DNA from: Barnesiella sp. WM24
GTDB lineage: Bacteria; Bacteroidota; Bacteroidia; Bacteroidales; Muribaculaceae
Length of the DNA stretch: 64,000 nt
Direction of reading: 5' to 3'
NCBI RefSeq assembly: GCF_004570975.1
Contig: NZ_SPPC01000004.1
Coordinates: 243,636 to 307,635, forward strand
Part shown: one piece after another, positions 26,722 to 37,181 of the stretch
Numbering within the stretch: position 1 is the first letter of the stretch
How the letters are laid out: each line of letters begins with the position of its first letter
Translations under genes and position numbers: made by a program
The notes under the pieces: generated by a model
What the model was told of the DNA's origin: nothing
The model's input: the letters and a program-made list of their open reading frames with translations, nothing else
Database searches by the model: none

Positions 26722-29343
26722 TCATACCCCGAGCAAAGCGCGCATTTTCTCGTAAGCTGCCGACAGACCATCCTTGTTTTTTCCTCCGGCTTGGGCAAAT
26801 CCCGGCTGACCGCCGCCACCGCCTTGTATCAGCTTTGCCGCCTCACGCACCGTAGTCGACGCGTTCATGCCATCCTTCACCAGGTCCTCGGTAACCATGA
26901 CTGTCAAGAGAGGTTTGCCCGAGGGGTCGTGGGTAGCACCGATAAACACGGTGTGTTCCGGTGACTTGGCACGTACACCAAACGCGACATTCTTTACGAC
27001 ATCAGGCAGACGCACACCCGTAAGCTCAACAACCTTGATGCCGCTTGTCTCATAAGCCTTGGCGAGCAAATCATTAGTAAGATTGTTGACACGTTCATTG
27101 AAATACTCCTCAGCCTGATGCTTCAGCTCGGCATTTTCATCAAGCGACTTACGCAGGGCAACCAGTAGATTGGGGGTGTTGTTGAACATAGCGCCAATCT
27201 CGCGCAGGGTGTCCTGCATGTCCTCGATGACGCTCTCAACACGGCTTCCGGTTATAGCCTCGATACGGCGTATGCCGGCAGCGATACTGCTTTCCGACAC
27301 AATCTTTATCATACCTATGTTTCCGGTATTGTCGACGTGAGTACCGCCACAAAGCTCTACCGACGAGCCATAACGGATTACCCTGACCTCATCGCCATAT
27401 TTCTCGCCGAATAGAGCCATTGCCCCCATCTCGCGAGCTTCTTCGATAGGCACATTGCGATGCTCGTCACGGGCAATAGCCTTGCGCACACGCTCATTGG
27501 CTATATGCTCTACCTTGCGCAATTCCTCGGGAGTCACCTTCTGGAAGTGGGAGAAGTCGAAACGCAACACATCAGGAGAAACAAATGATCCGCGCTGCTC
27601 TACATGAGAGCCAAGCACCTCGCGGAGAGCCTCGTGGAGCAAGTGAGTCGCAGTGTGGTTGCAAGAGATGGCTCGACGCGCCTCTTCGTCAATCACCGCA
27701 TCAAATGTAGCCTGAGGATTGCGCGGCAACTTCTTGGAAAGATGCACGCCGACTCCGTTTTCACGCTTGGTGTCATATATCTCAACCACATCATCGCCAT
27801 CGACAAGCTTACCTCGGTCACCTACCTGTCCGCCCATTTCGGCATAGAAAGGAGTGACAGAGAGTATAATCTGATAATATTCGTTATTCTTCTGCTTCAC
27901 CTTGCGGTAACGGAGTATCTGTGTCGGTGCCGAAGTCGAGTCATAGCCCACAAACTCCTGCTCGCCGTCACGCACCACCACCCAGTCGCCGGTCTCTACA
28001 GCTGCGGCGTTGCGGGCGCGTGCTTTCTGAGCCGCCATCTCGTCGTCAAACTCCTTATGGTCAAGCGTCATGTCATGTTCCTTCAGAATAAGCTCGGTGA
28101 GGTCAAGAGGGAATCCATATGTGTCATAAAGCACAAAAGCCTCTTTACCTGAAATCTCGCTTTTGCCCTGAGCCTTTGCGCTGGCAATCGCTCCGTCGAG
28201 CAGACGGATACCATTGTCAAGTGTGCGCAAGAAAGCATCTTCCTCCTCCTTTATGACACGCATGATAAGTTCGCGCTGCTTCGGGAGTTCCGGATAAGCC
28301 TCACCCATGCTCTCGATGAGAGTGTCAAGCAAGCGATACATGAAAGCCTGCTTCTGACCGAGGAATGTATAGGCATAACGGACAGCACGGCGCAAAATAC
28401 GACGGATTACATATCCCGCCTTAGCATTGCCGGGGAGCTGCGAGTCAGCGATAGAGAACGCAATTGTGCGCACATGGTCGGCAATCACGCGCATTGCTAT
28501 GTCAACTTTCGGGTCATCTCCATAACGCTTTCCGGAAAGCTCGCCGATTTTATTGATAAGCGGAGTGAACACGTCAGTGTCATAGTTGGATTTCTTACCT
28601 TGAAGAGCCATGCAAAGACGCTCAAATCCCATACCTGTGTCAATCACCTTTGCAGGGAGCGACTCAAGCGAGCCGTCAGCCTTTCTGTTATACTGCATGA
28701 ATACGAGATTCCATATCTCTATTACCTGCGGATGGTCATGGTTGACAAGCTCACGTCCGGGGACAGCCTTCTTCTCTTCCTCACTGCGGAGGTCGATATG
28801 GATTTCAGAACAGGGACCGCAGGGTCCGGTGTCACCCATTTCCCAGAAATTATCATGCTTGTTACCATTGATTATATGGTCGGCGGGAAGATGTTTTTCC
28901 CAATATGACGCCGCCTCATCATCACGGCTCAGTCCTTCCGACGCAGAACCTTCAAAGACAGTGGCATATAGATTAGCCGGGTCAAGCCCAAGCACGTCTA
29001 CGAGATATTCCCACGCCCAGTCGATAGCTTCCTTCTTGAAATAATCGCCAAACGACCAGTTGCCGAGCATCTCGAACATAGTGTGATGATATGTATCCAT
29101 TCCCACTTCTTCCAGGTCATTGTGCTTACCGCTTACACGCAAGCACTTCTGCGAGTCGGCGACACGCTGATACTTAGCGGCGGCATTGCCAAGTATAATA
29201 TCCTTGAACTGGTTCATACCGGCATTGGTAAACATCAATGTAGGGTCATCCTTGATGACCATAGGGGCAGAGGGAACAATCTGATGACCCTTGCTGCGGA
29301 AGAAGTCTTTGAATGACTCTCGTATTTCTTTTGCAGTCAGCAT
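26722..29343 (-). CDS. alaS: alanyl-tRNA synthetase
   Basis: Charges tRNA-Ala and hydrolyses mischarged seryl- or glycyl-tRNA. The 873 aa are standard. The class II core begins with [17 protein letters not shown] and [23 protein letters not shown], and contains [33 protein letters not shown]. The editing domain has the zinc motif [23 protein letters not shown] and [10 protein letters not shown]. The C-terminal domain ends with the Gly-rich [18 protein letters not shown]. It is preceded by a -7 element about 75 nt upstream and stands as a single gene. Confidence 0.98.
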   Translation of the reverse strand: MLTAKEIRESFKDFFRSKGHQIVPSAPMVIKDDPTLMFTNAGMNQFKDIILGNAAAKYQRVADSQKCLRVSGKHNDLEEVGMDTYHHTMFEMLGNWSFGDYFKKEAIDWAWEYLVDVLGLDPANLYATVFEGSASEGLSRDDEAASYWEKHLPADHIINGNKHDNFWEMGDTGPCGPCSEIHIDLRSEEEKKAVPGRELVNHDHPQVIEIWNLVFMQYNRKADGSLESLPAKVIDTGMGFERLCMALQGKKSNYDTDVFTPLINKIGELSGKRYGDDPKVDIAMRVIADHVRTIAFSIADSQLPGNAKAGYVIRRILRRAVRYAYTFLGQKQAFMYRLLDTLIESMGEAYPELPKQRELIMRVIKEEEDAFLRTLDNGIRLLDGAIASAKAQGKSEISGKEAFVLYDTYGFPLDLTELILKEHDMTLDHKEFDDEMAAQKARARNAAAVETGDWVVVRDGEQEFVGYDSTSAPTQILRYRKVKQKNNEYYQIILSVTPFYAEMGGQVGDRGKLVDGDDVVEIYDTKRENGVGVHLSKKLPRNPQATFDAVIDEEARRAISCNHTATHLLHEALREVLGSHVEQRGSFVSPDVLRFDFSHFQKVTPEELRKVEHIANERVRKAIARDEHRNVPIEEAREMGAMALFGEKYGDEVRVIRYGSSVELCGGTHVDNTGNIGMIKIVSESSIAAGIRRIEAITGSRVESVIEDMQDTLREIGAMFNNTPNLLVALRKSLDENAELKHQAEEYFNERVNNLTNDLLAKAYETSGIKVVELTGVRLPDVVKNVAFGVRAKSPEHTVFIGATHDPSGKPLLTVMVTEDLVKDGMNASTTVREAAKLIQGGGGGQPGFAQAGGKNKDGLSAAYEKMRALLGV

Positions 29344-29415
29344 TTTATATAATAATTTACGTTTTCTTTCTATTTATCGGTGTATTACTATAATACACTA
29401 TTCCATAATAATTTG

Positions 29416-29423
29416 CAAAATTA
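29416..29423 (-). promoter_or_regulatory. -7 promoter element for alaS
   Basis: Minus strand reads TAATTTTG (TAnnTTTG), 73 nt upstream of the start codon. No spaced TTTG is seen. Confidence 0.4.
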
Positions 29424-29474
29424 GTGCAAACCACCGTCTTATGCAAGTTTCATAATAAATATATAAGCCCGCAA

Positions 29475-29516
29475 AATAAAAACAAATATGGGGCGCCGCG
29501 CAGCGACACCCCATAT
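29475..29516 (-). terminator. strong terminator after the large secreted protein gene
   Basis: On the minus strand ATATGGGG pairs with CCCCATAT, with a second inner stem GTCGC/GCGGC, followed by TTGTTTTTATTTTG. It lies 26 nt after the stop codon at 29542. Confidence 0.85.
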
Positions 29517-29541
29517 TACTATGTATCGACAGTCTATCGAC

Positions 29542-32500
29542 TTACTTTACAAGACACTTTACAGCCTTATTGCCCGCCTTCACGATATAAAGACCGGAAG
29601 TGACGTCAACATTGATGTCGGCAGCACCGGTGGCTACGGTTGCAAACACTTTCACGCCGGCAAGAGTGTAAACCTCCACAGCAGCGCCTTCAGCGGCATT
29701 TTTCACCGTAATGCTATTGGTTCCGGCGATTACAACAACACCCTCGGAAGCGTCGGCAATATTACCGATGCCAAGAGCCTCATCGTGAATCACTGTCACC
29801 TCACACTTAGAGCCAAACATTGTGATTGTAGCCTTGCCCGGCTTCAATGCCTTGAAACCGATAGCGGCAACACCGTCGGCATAATTCATCGAACCGGTCA
29901 TCTCAACAACCGACTCATCAGAACTTTCGTAAGTGAAGTTGTCAATGAATTCCTCTTCGGTGAACGGAACAGCGCGTACAAGGAACACATTTATATCAAA
30001 CTCGCTGCCTTCCATTACTGAAATCTCGACAGGGTCGATGATAGATGCTGCCTCATGGTAAAGGGCAGGATCATTGTCAGCAACATCACGCCAGGGAGCG
30101 TCAACCGACGTGCCATAAACAAGACCAAGAGTATTCTTGAACCATTCTGCCGAGAGTTCCGATGCATCAACCGATTTACCTTCCACTGTGTTATGGTCAG
30201 CGGTAGCGTCTTCAGCGCCAAGAGCAAGCGAAGCGACAGCGTAATTGTTGCTGATTGCCGACTCTTCGCCTCGCGGATCTCCATATATAGGATTCCAATC
30301 TTCATCCTCGCCTACGATGTCAGGCTCGTAGTTGGCGTTGGAACGACCGGCGATACGGTGGATAGTAGCCTGCTGACCTGGATATTCCTCGGGCAGCTCG
30401 GGAGTATATCCCTCAAGTGAAGAGAGATTGACGAAACAGTTAGTTATAGGATTAACCTTTTCTGAAGAACCGTCACCCTCGGGAAGAGAAGAATTACCGG
30501 TGTCAGCTCCGAGGCTTCCTACGACACCGCCGGCACAAGGACCATTGTCATACCAGCGCGCCTCGCCTCCGACAGCCTTTATAGAACCCTCCACATAGCA
30601 GCGGGTAATCTCTGCGCGTGAAGATGCGCCGGCTATACCACCGACAGTGTTACGTGCGGTAAGCGCAGCGTCAACATGACAGTCGGTGAAAGAGTCACCG
30701 CTGTTAGATGCAGAACCCACGATACCACCTACCTCGGTAGCACCGATGATTGTTCCAATAAATGAAGAAGCCTTCACAGAAGAGCTTGTACGGGTCTCGC
30801 CGACAATACCTCCGACAGAGCTTCCGGGCATGTCAATCACACCATTTACAGAGCTGTTGGAGATTACAGAAAAGTTAGTGGCACGACCTACGATACCGCC
30901 GAAATCGGTAGAAGTGTCATCACTTGCCTTTGCATCAAGAGCATACACATGCACATTGTCGATTTTTGTACCGAGAGCCGATGAAGCAAGCGTTCCGGCA
31001 AGAGAGCTGCCTGAGCAATCAACCTTTACCTTATACAGGTTAAGATTCTTGACCGATGCACCCTCTGACAGATAGTCGAAGATACCGGTAAGTCCGGTCA
31101 AATCAATATTTGACAAGGTGTAGCCGCCACCGTCAACCGAACCGACAAACGCGCCCTTGAAAGTAGACATTGTGTATTCAGAGAAATCAATGTCATTTAC
31201 AATGCGGTAGTGAGATGACAGTGATTTTCCAATCTCCCTGAAGTCACCCGGGGTAGCTATGAGGTAAGGATTGTCTACAGTTCCGTCACCACCTACAAAA
31301 CGGGTGAAAGGCAGAGAGTAGGAATCTACATTATACGCATTGTTCTTCTCATAGATTGCAAGCAGAGTATTATTCTGAGGCATTGTCACAGGGTCAACCC
31401 GGCGAAGCTCGCCTTTCTCGGCATCAGCAGTCAGGTCAAGCAACACATCATAAGAGTTGGCAGCAGTTATCACCATGTGAGTATCAGTTCCGGCAGCGCC
31501 GTTGGGACGATACTTCTTGATAAAGAACATATACTCATGCTCATCATCAGTGTTGCAATAATAGGGAGAAAGCACATTCTGGCTCATAAGCATCATGGCA
31601 TTTGCAACATCCTTTCCGAGATTTATCTTATCAACACCAATCACCTTGCCGTCGGCATCAAGCCATACAACACGTTCGATAGAACAACCGTCCTCCGAAA
31701 TCGGATTCATCGCCTTGAAGGCATATTTGTAACCGAGAGCAGCGGGAACACGGTCAACATAAGAGCTCAGGCTATAACCATCCACAATATTGGTAAACAT
31801 CGCAGCCACGTCGCCGGAAGGAACATCCACAAACGAAAGCATGTAACCCATATTGGTAACAGTAATAAACATATACTGGTGGTCATAACCTGGGACATCA
31901 GACAGACCCATAAATCCGACAATATCTTCGGCAAGAGTCTTCTCTACCTCTCCGTCGCTGTTGTAAATGTAATATGAATCGGTAGTAGCGTCATCATTAC
32001 CGGAGATATATTTCTGCTTTGCGATAACCACCTTATAGTCATCACCATCCTTAACAATATCCTCATTATAGCCTAAGTGACCTGCACCATAATAAGTACA
32101 CAACACCTTGTCATCGCCAAATGTCTGGTCAGTAGGTATACTGATACGCTTTTCCTCTTTCAAAGCCTGGTCATAGGCACCGATGGAGTTAATCTCCACA
32201 ATAAGATGATTGTCTTCAGACAGTGACTCATCTGTCCACCCGGTAGGATCGACAAAGAAACTCTTTTCATATTGCTGATAAACAAAATAAGCCCTTCCTT
32301 CGCTTGCAAATGAAAGCAGCGGAGAAGTGCTCATCTGGTCGCCCGGAAGATCCATAAGACGTATCTTCTTTTGGGCAATACAAGTCGGGCCTCCTGAATA
32401 AGACGCTTTCTTATAAGTATCTATAACCATTTTAAATGTACTCAGATAATCAAGGTAGTTTTCACTGTCAACCTTTGATTCATCTTTTTCCTCATAAGAA

Positions 32501-33195
32501 AATGACAGGTAGAAATTCTCCGACCAGCTATCGGTAGAAGAGTCGACGGCGTCACAGAGCGTACCCTGAAACTCCATTATAGGCACATCGTTTCCGTCAG
32601 CATCTTTCTCGCCTCCTATAGAATAAGCATAAGAATAGTAACGGTTCTCATAAGAGGTCGTGTTCATGCCCAACGAGAATATGACCTCATAGTTGTTGTC
32701 ATAATTAAAGAATTTCTGGGTAACTACCGATGCAATCTCATATTGCACCGCTCTTACCTCATCATCTTTATATTCAATAACATCCTTTATTTCTCCTATT
32801 TTCTGAAAATAGGAGTCATATATGGTATATTTAAAACCTTTGAGAGTCTTCTGTGTGTAGGCTTCATTGGATATTGTCTCAAAATCAAATTCTCCGGTAG
32901 CATACCATACAGAACCGTCAGGAGCCTCAAGGTAGTCAAAATATTCGATACCGGTAAACACACTTTCAGACTCCGGAGCCTTTTTAAGCCCGGACTTGTT
33001 CATCATAGCAGTAAGAGCCGCAGCTTTTTTGTCTTTAAAAGGAATGTCCATCCTTGACATACGACCCTCATTCATTGACTTGACGACACTTCCCAACTGA
33101 TTTCTGTCGGTAACAGGCTTTGCCGACACAGGAGAAATCCCGGTTGCAGAAGCGCACAATGCAGTCGTCAAGATTACTTGAAAGAATCTTTTCAT
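29542..33195 (-). CDS. large secreted protein with GLUG-type repeats and a T9SS-like C-terminal sorting domain
   Basis: A 1217-aa exported protein with a signal peptide (about 1-25). Residues about 30-620 are beta-rich and of unknown family. Residues about 650-920 form a repetitive stretch starting GTVDNPYLIATPGDFREIGKSL, with GGIVG-containing units (FGGIVGRATN, VGGIVGETRTS, VGGIVGSASNS, VGGIAGASSRA) as in GLUG or beta-helix surface proteins. A BIG-like domain follows (about 1060-1140). The end, from VEVYTLAGVKVF to GLYIVKAGNKAVKCLVK, resembles the type A sorting domain of type IX secretion substrates. It is a single gene with its own terminator. Adhesin or carbohydrate-binding roles are guesses. 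Confidence 0.8.
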   Translation of the reverse strand: MKRFFQVILTTALCASATGISPVSAKPVTDRNQLGSVVKSMNEGRMSRMDIPFKDKKAAALTAMMNKSGLKKAPESESVFTGIEYFDYLEAPDGSVWYATGEFDFETISNEAYTQKTLKGFKYTIYDSYFQKIGEIKDVIEYKDDEVRAVQYEIASVVTQKFFNYDNNYEVIFSLGMNTTSYENRYYSYAYSIGGEKDADGNDVPIMEFQGTLCDAVDSSTDSWSENFYLSFSYEEKDESKVDSENYLDYLSTFKMVIDTYKKASYSGGPTCIAQKKIRLMDLPGDQMSTSPLLSFASEGRAYFVYQQYEKSFFVDPTGWTDESLSEDNHLIVEINSIGAYDQALKEEKRISIPTDQTFGDDKVLCTYYGAGHLGYNEDIVKDGDDYKVVIAKQKYISGNDDATTDSYYIYNSDGEVEKTLAEDIVGFMGLSDVPGYDHQYMFITVTNMGYMLSFVDVPSGDVAAMFTNIVDGYSLSSYVDRVPAALGYKYAFKAMNPISEDGCSIERVVWLDADGKVIGVDKINLGKDVANAMMLMSQNVLSPYYCNTDDEHEYMFFIKKYRPNGAAGTDTHMVITAANSYDVLLDLTADAEKGELRRVDPVTMPQNNTLLAIYEKNNAYNVDSYSLPFTRFVGGDGTVDNPYLIATPGDFREIGKSLSSHYRIVNDIDFSEYTMSTFKGAFVGSVDGGGYTLSNIDLTGLTGIFDYLSEGASVKNLNLYKVKVDCSGSSLAGTLASSALGTKIDNVHVYALDAKASDDTSTDFGGIVGRATNFSVISNSSVNGVIDMPGSSVGGIVGETRTSSSVKASSFIGTIIGATEVGGIVGSASNSGDSFTDCHVDAALTARNTVGGIAGASSRAEITRCYVEGSIKAVGGEARWYDNGPCAGGVVGSLGADTGNSSLPEGDGSSEKVNPITNCFVNLSSLEGYTPELPEEYPGQQATIHRIAGRSNANYEPDIVGEDEDWNPIYGDPRGEESAISNNYAVASLALGAEDATADHNTVEGKSVDASELSAEWFKNTLGLVYGTSVDAPWRDVADNDPALYHEAASIIDPVEISVMEGSEFDINVFLVRAVPFTEEEFIDNFTYESSDESVVEMTGSMNYADGVAAIGFKALKPGKATITMFGSKCEVTVIHDEALGIGNIADASEGVVVIAGTNSITVKNAAEGAAVEVYTLAGVKVFATVATGAADINVDVTSGLYIVKAGNKAVKCLVK

Positions 33196-33265
33196 CTTGT
33201 TTCTTTTAATTATTACTATATTTACTGTTTATTAGAATTTCCTGCACGCACTTGCATTAAAAATG

Positions 33266-33273
33266 CAAAAGTA
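33266..33273 (-). promoter_or_regulatory. -7 promoter element for the 1217-aa protein gene
   Basis: Minus strand reads TACTTTTG (TAnnTTTG), 71 nt upstream of the start codon at 33195. Confidence 0.45.
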
Positions 33274-33399
33274 ATCAATTTTGTAATAAAATAACCCAAC
33301 GACAGACATTTTAACACATATTCAGCCTTCATGATAAAAAGAAGAGCATTATTTCCGCGACGGTCCAACTATTTTGTATTAGCCAATGTTCTTACAATC

Positions 33400-33963
33400 A
33401 TGAGACGCATGCTGTTAATCGTAGACCCGCAATATGACTTCATCACCGGCTCTCTCGCGGTAGCCGGTGCGGAGGAAGCGATGAATTCACTCGCAAATTA
33501 CATCACTGAAAGCGATGGAAAATATGAAGTGAAAGTCCTGACAGCCGACAGCCATCCGGCAAATCACATGTCGTTTGTCGAGAACGGCGGACTCTGGAAC
33601 GCCCATTGCATAGAGGGGACTCCGGGCGCAGCAATATGGCAACCCGTGATGAGGGCGCTTATCTCTACACAAGGAGACACAATTTTACTTAAAAAGGGCA
33701 CTGACACCGCCACTGAAGAATATTCGATATTCAAAAACAGCGATGCCGCCGTCAGAATCAAAGAAATCATCAGGCGGCATGGAATAGATATAATCGACCT
33801 ATGCGGAATAGCAGGTGATGTATGTGTGCTCGACACGCTTAATGACGGACGCCGACTGTTCGGTGACGGCATGTTCAATGTGCTCGCCGACTACTCGCCG
33901 TCAATCGACGGAGGCGCACCACTACAATCAGCAATCAATTCTTTGCAAGAAAAGGGTCGATAG
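33400..33963 (+). CDS. pncA: nicotinamidase (isochorismatase family)
   Basis: Hydrolyses nicotinamide to nicotinate in NAD salvage. Counting from Met at 33400 (187 aa), the catalytic triad is Asp9 (LLIVDPQYDF), Lys98 or Lys99 (TILLKKGTD) and Cys142 (GIAGDVCVLDT); Asp50 and His52 (LTADSHP) are metal ligands. An in-frame ATG at 33331 would add 23 residues that do not resemble the family, so 33400 is preferred. The last 29 nt overlap the 3' end of the convergent TPR gene. Confidence 0.92.
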   Translation: MRRMLLIVDPQYDFITGSLAVAGAEEAMNSLANYITESDGKYEVKVLTADSHPANHMSFVENGGLWNAHCIEGTPGAAIWQPVMRALISTQGDTILLKKGTDTATEEYSIFKNSDAAVRIKEIIRRHGIDIIDLCGIAGDVCVLDTLNDGRRLFGDGMFNVLADYSPSIDGGAPLQSAINSLQEKGR

Positions 33964-35374
33964 GGTCTACTTCAAAGTCGACACCGGAGCCGATAGCGCC
34001 GCCTATAGATTTCATGATGTCACACACCTTCATAGCCGTAAGTCGCTTTTCAAAGGGGTAGACATCGCGTACATCAAGCTGAGTCACAAGGTCGATAAGC
34101 TTCTTTGCCGCCATTGACTGACCGCATCTTACAAGACTAAGCACAAAAATCAGTGCGTCGGTCATGGAGAGATCGAAGCCTGAGGCATCTTCAGCGGCAA
34201 GCACGACATCACGGTAAAGAGTCACAATAGCCTGGTAGTCGCCGGAGCGATAAAGCCCTTCAAGCATCGGAGTCCACTCGGGAATCTGTCCGCAATGCTC
34301 CATCAAAACGAGCAGAATATCGGCACACTGCCTGTACTGGTCGCGGTTGTAAAACGATTTTGCCCAAGCCGCCCATTCCTCCGTGTTTTCTTCCGGAAAC
34401 GATGAAAAATATTTCTTGACCGCCATAATGCCGGAATCGCGGTCACCGAGCATCAACAGGTGTTCCACCGCTTCCTTGTCGGCGGGATTTTTCTCAAGAT
34501 AACCGTTAAGCAGCGACACAGCGTCAACGACGCGGTCTTCAAAAGTGTACATGGCGGCAAGTGTGTGTACAGCCACTTTGTTTCCCGGCTCCTTTCTCAG
34601 CAGCTCCTCAACCATCTCCACCGCCTTGCCACGGTCAGCCTTCATGTCAAAGAGTATCTGCGCCTTTGTAAGCTGATAAGCCTCGGAGGCGGCATCAATG
34701 GCAAGCGCGTAGTCAATCGAGGCAAGCGCCTCGCTATAGTTGTCGAGTCTCACCTGCAGCTGGGCAAGCATGTGCCAGAACGTGGCATTAAACGGCTCAC
34801 GCTCGGTAAGCTCCTCCATAAGCTTCGATGCAAGGTCATAATCGGCACGCGAATCAGCCTCCATCGCCATCTCGTAAAGGAATGTCTCCGGGTAGGCGCA
34901 ACGTCGCTGAAGCTCGTCTTTGTGTTGCACCACCCAGTCAAATATGCCAAGGTCGGAGCATGAATCGACAAGCTGGATAGCTGTCTCGTCGTCAAAGTCG
35001 GAATACCGGTCGAGGATAGCCATCATCGCCTTGCGGCACTCTTCGGGTGAAGGATGCCTTACCATCAGGTCGAGAACCGCCCAAAGCGCCGACTCCTGAC
35101 TACGGGAAGCGGCAAGATTGGCGGCTCCCTCGGTCATCGACAGGTTGCCATACATATAAAATGCACGCCGCTGCATCATTTCCTCACTTTCGGGGTAAAG
35201 ACGGGCGGCAAGCAATATCACCTCAAACTGTACATACTCGTCATACACGTCATTGGCGTAATCAAAAATGTCCAGCAGGTCATTTTCGTCATATACCGGC
35301 GGGGTAATCCCGCCGGCAAGACTCTCTTTGAAATTCCTGTATAGTTTTTCTCTTCGTCGCTGTTCGCGATCCAT
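33935..35374 (-). CDS. tetratricopeptide repeat protein
   Basis: A 479-aa soluble protein without signal peptide. It is helical throughout, with TPR units visible at about 195-230 (FNATFWHMLAQLQVRLDNYSEALASIDYALAID), 235-260 and 270-300 (NKVAVHTLAAMYTFEDRVVDAVSLLNGYLEKNP). No enzyme domain is seen, so it is probably a scaffold. It starts 13 nt after the glnS stop on the same strand and is very likely cotranscribed with it. Confidence 0.8.
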   Translation of the reverse strand: MDREQRRREKLYRNFKESLAGGITPPVYDENDLLDIFDYANDVYDEYVQFEVILLAARLYPESEEMMQRRAFYMYGNLSMTEGAANLAASRSQESALWAVLDLMVRHPSPEECRKAMMAILDRYSDFDDETAIQLVDSCSDLGIFDWVVQHKDELQRRCAYPETFLYEMAMEADSRADYDLASKLMEELTEREPFNATFWHMLAQLQVRLDNYSEALASIDYALAIDAASEAYQLTKAQILFDMKADRGKAVEMVEELLRKEPGNKVAVHTLAAMYTFEDRVVDAVSLLNGYLEKNPADKEAVEHLLMLGDRDSGIMAVKKYFSSFPEENTEEWAAWAKSFYNRDQYRQCADILLVLMEHCGQIPEWTPMLEGLYRSGDYQAIVTLYRDVVLAAEDASGFDLSMTDALIFVLSLVRCGQSMAAKKLIDLVTQLDVRDVYPFEKRLTAMKVCDIMKSIGGAIGSGVDFEVDPIDPFLAKN

Positions 35375-35387
35375 AGATTGTTTCTCC

Positions 35388-37091
35388 TTATTTCTTTTGT
35401 AGTTTTTCCCAGGTGTCCTTCAACTGCATCGTGCGGTTGAAGATGAGGTTACCCGGCTTTGAGTCGGAATCAAGAGTGAAATATCCGATACGCTGGAACT
35501 GGAAATGATCGCCGGGCTTCACATTTTCAGCCAGATACGGCTCAATCTTTATACCTTCCACCACCTTCAACGAGTCAGGGTTAAGCATTTCACGGAAATC
35601 CTTGTCCTTTTCCTCAGCGGGATTCTCGACTGAGAACAAGCGGTCATACAGACGAGCCGTAGCATCGACGGCATGAGCAGCCGACACCCAGTGGAGCGTG
35701 CCCTTTACTTTGCGCATGCTTCCGGGCATACCGCTCTTTGACTCCGGGTCATAAGTGCAATATATCTCCTCGATGTTGCCATCGGCATCTTTTTTGACGC
35801 CTGTGCATTTTATGATATAGGCACCCTTTAGACGCACCTCTCCATCAGGAGCGAGACGGAAGAACTTTTTAGGGGGATTCTCCATAAAGTCATCGCGCTC
35901 GATATAAATTTCGCGTGAGAAAGGCATCTTGTGGGTTCCGGCGGTAGTGTCCTCGGGATTATTCTCCATTTCCACGATTTCCTCCTGACCTTCGGGATAA
36001 TTGGTTATCACCACCTTGACAGGGTTCATGACCGCCATCACACGCGTAGCCACCTTGTTAAGGTCCTCGCGCACGGCGTGTTCAAGAAGCGAGATGCTGT
36101 TAAGCGCCTCCACCTTCGTATAGCCTATCATGTTGATGAAATTCTTTATCGACGCGGGAGTGAATCCGCGACGACGCATACCGGAGATAGTCGGCATACG
36201 CGGGTCGTCCCAACCGGCTACAAGCCCTTCCTTTACAAGCTGAAGCAGCTTGCGCTTGCTCATTACAGTATATGTAAGATTAAGACGGTTGAACTCAATC
36301 TGGCGGGGGCAATAGCTCTCATCGGCAAGCTCCTTCACAAAATACTCGTAGAGAGGGCGGTGAGGCACAAACTCAAGAGTACATATCGAATGTGTGACAC
36401 CCTCGAAATAGTCGCTCTGACCATGAGCGAAGTCATACATCGGGTAGACTTTCCAGGTCGTGCCGGTGCGGTGGTGGGGGTGCTTTATTATACGATACAT
36501 TATCGGGTCGCGGAAGTGCATGTTGGGCGAAGCCATGTCTATCTTCGCGCGCAGCACATAGGTGCCTTCGTCAAACTCGCCTTCATTCATGCGGCGGAAC
36601 AGGTCCAGGTTTTCCTCTACGGGACGGTCACGGTAAGGGCTGTTGACGCCGGGCTGTGTCGGGGTGCCTTTCTGCTCGGCAATCTGCTCCGATGTCTGAT
36701 GGTCGACATAAGCCTTACCCTCCTTGATCATGCGCACGGCAAGGTCATAAAGCTGAGGGAAGTAGTCGCTTGCGTAATACTCGCGGTCGCCCCAGTCAAA
36801 TCCAAGCCAGTGGATATCCTCACGGATTGAATCGACATACTCGACATCTTCCTTTGTAGGATTAGTGTCGTCAAATCGCAGGTTGCAGGTGCCGCCAAAC
36901 TTTTCAGCGATGCCGAAGTCCATACATATTGCCTTGGCGTGACCGATGTGAAGATAGCCGTTAGGCTCGGGCGGGAAACGTGTGTTCAGTCTACCGCCAT
37001 TTTTACCGGCGGCAAGATCGTCGCTCACAATCTGCTCGACAAAGTTCAAGCCACCCTTTTCTTCATTTATTTCTTCGATTATTTCCGACAT
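35388..37091 (-). CDS. glnS: glutaminyl-tRNA synthetase
   Basis: Charges tRNA-Gln directly, so this organism need not rely on the transamidation route. The 567-aa class I enzyme has HIGH as FPPEPNGYLHIGHAKAICMDFG (about 41-60), the KMSKS equivalent TVMSKRKLLQL, and the two beta-barrel anticodon-binding domains in the C-terminal 220 residues. It heads a two-gene operon with the TPR protein. A -7 element lies 29 nt upstream. Confidence 0.98.
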   Translation of the reverse strand: MSEIIEEINEEKGGLNFVEQIVSDDLAAGKNGGRLNTRFPPEPNGYLHIGHAKAICMDFGIAEKFGGTCNLRFDDTNPTKEDVEYVDSIREDIHWLGFDWGDREYYASDYFPQLYDLAVRMIKEGKAYVDHQTSEQIAEQKGTPTQPGVNSPYRDRPVEENLDLFRRMNEGEFDEGTYVLRAKIDMASPNMHFRDPIMYRIIKHPHHRTGTTWKVYPMYDFAHGQSDYFEGVTHSICTLEFVPHRPLYEYFVKELADESYCPRQIEFNRLNLTYTVMSKRKLLQLVKEGLVAGWDDPRMPTISGMRRRGFTPASIKNFINMIGYTKVEALNSISLLEHAVREDLNKVATRVMAVMNPVKVVITNYPEGQEEIVEMENNPEDTTAGTHKMPFSREIYIERDDFMENPPKKFFRLAPDGEVRLKGAYIIKCTGVKKDADGNIEEIYCTYDPESKSGMPGSMRKVKGTLHWVSAAHAVDATARLYDRLFSVENPAEEKDKDFREMLNPDSLKVVEGIKIEPYLAENVKPGDHFQFQRIGYFTLDSDSKPGNLIFNRTMQLKDTWEKLQKK

Positions 37092-37119
37092 AATGATTAG
37101 TTTTATAATTTTATAGTCA

Positions 37120-37127
37120 CAAAATTA
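37120..37127 (-). promoter_or_regulatory. -7 promoter element for glnS
   Basis: Minus strand reads TAATTTTG (TAnnTTTG), 29 nt before the start codon. Confidence 0.5.
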
Positions 37128-37181
37128 CTCATTATTTTTTATAATGCATAACTTTACCCCCGGCTATTTCGTTTAAAAGTC

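Noticed and set aside
35931..36830. A 299-codon open frame on the plus strand opposite glnS
   Set aside because: Antisense shadow: no recognisable domain or promoter, and glnS is certain on the other strand.
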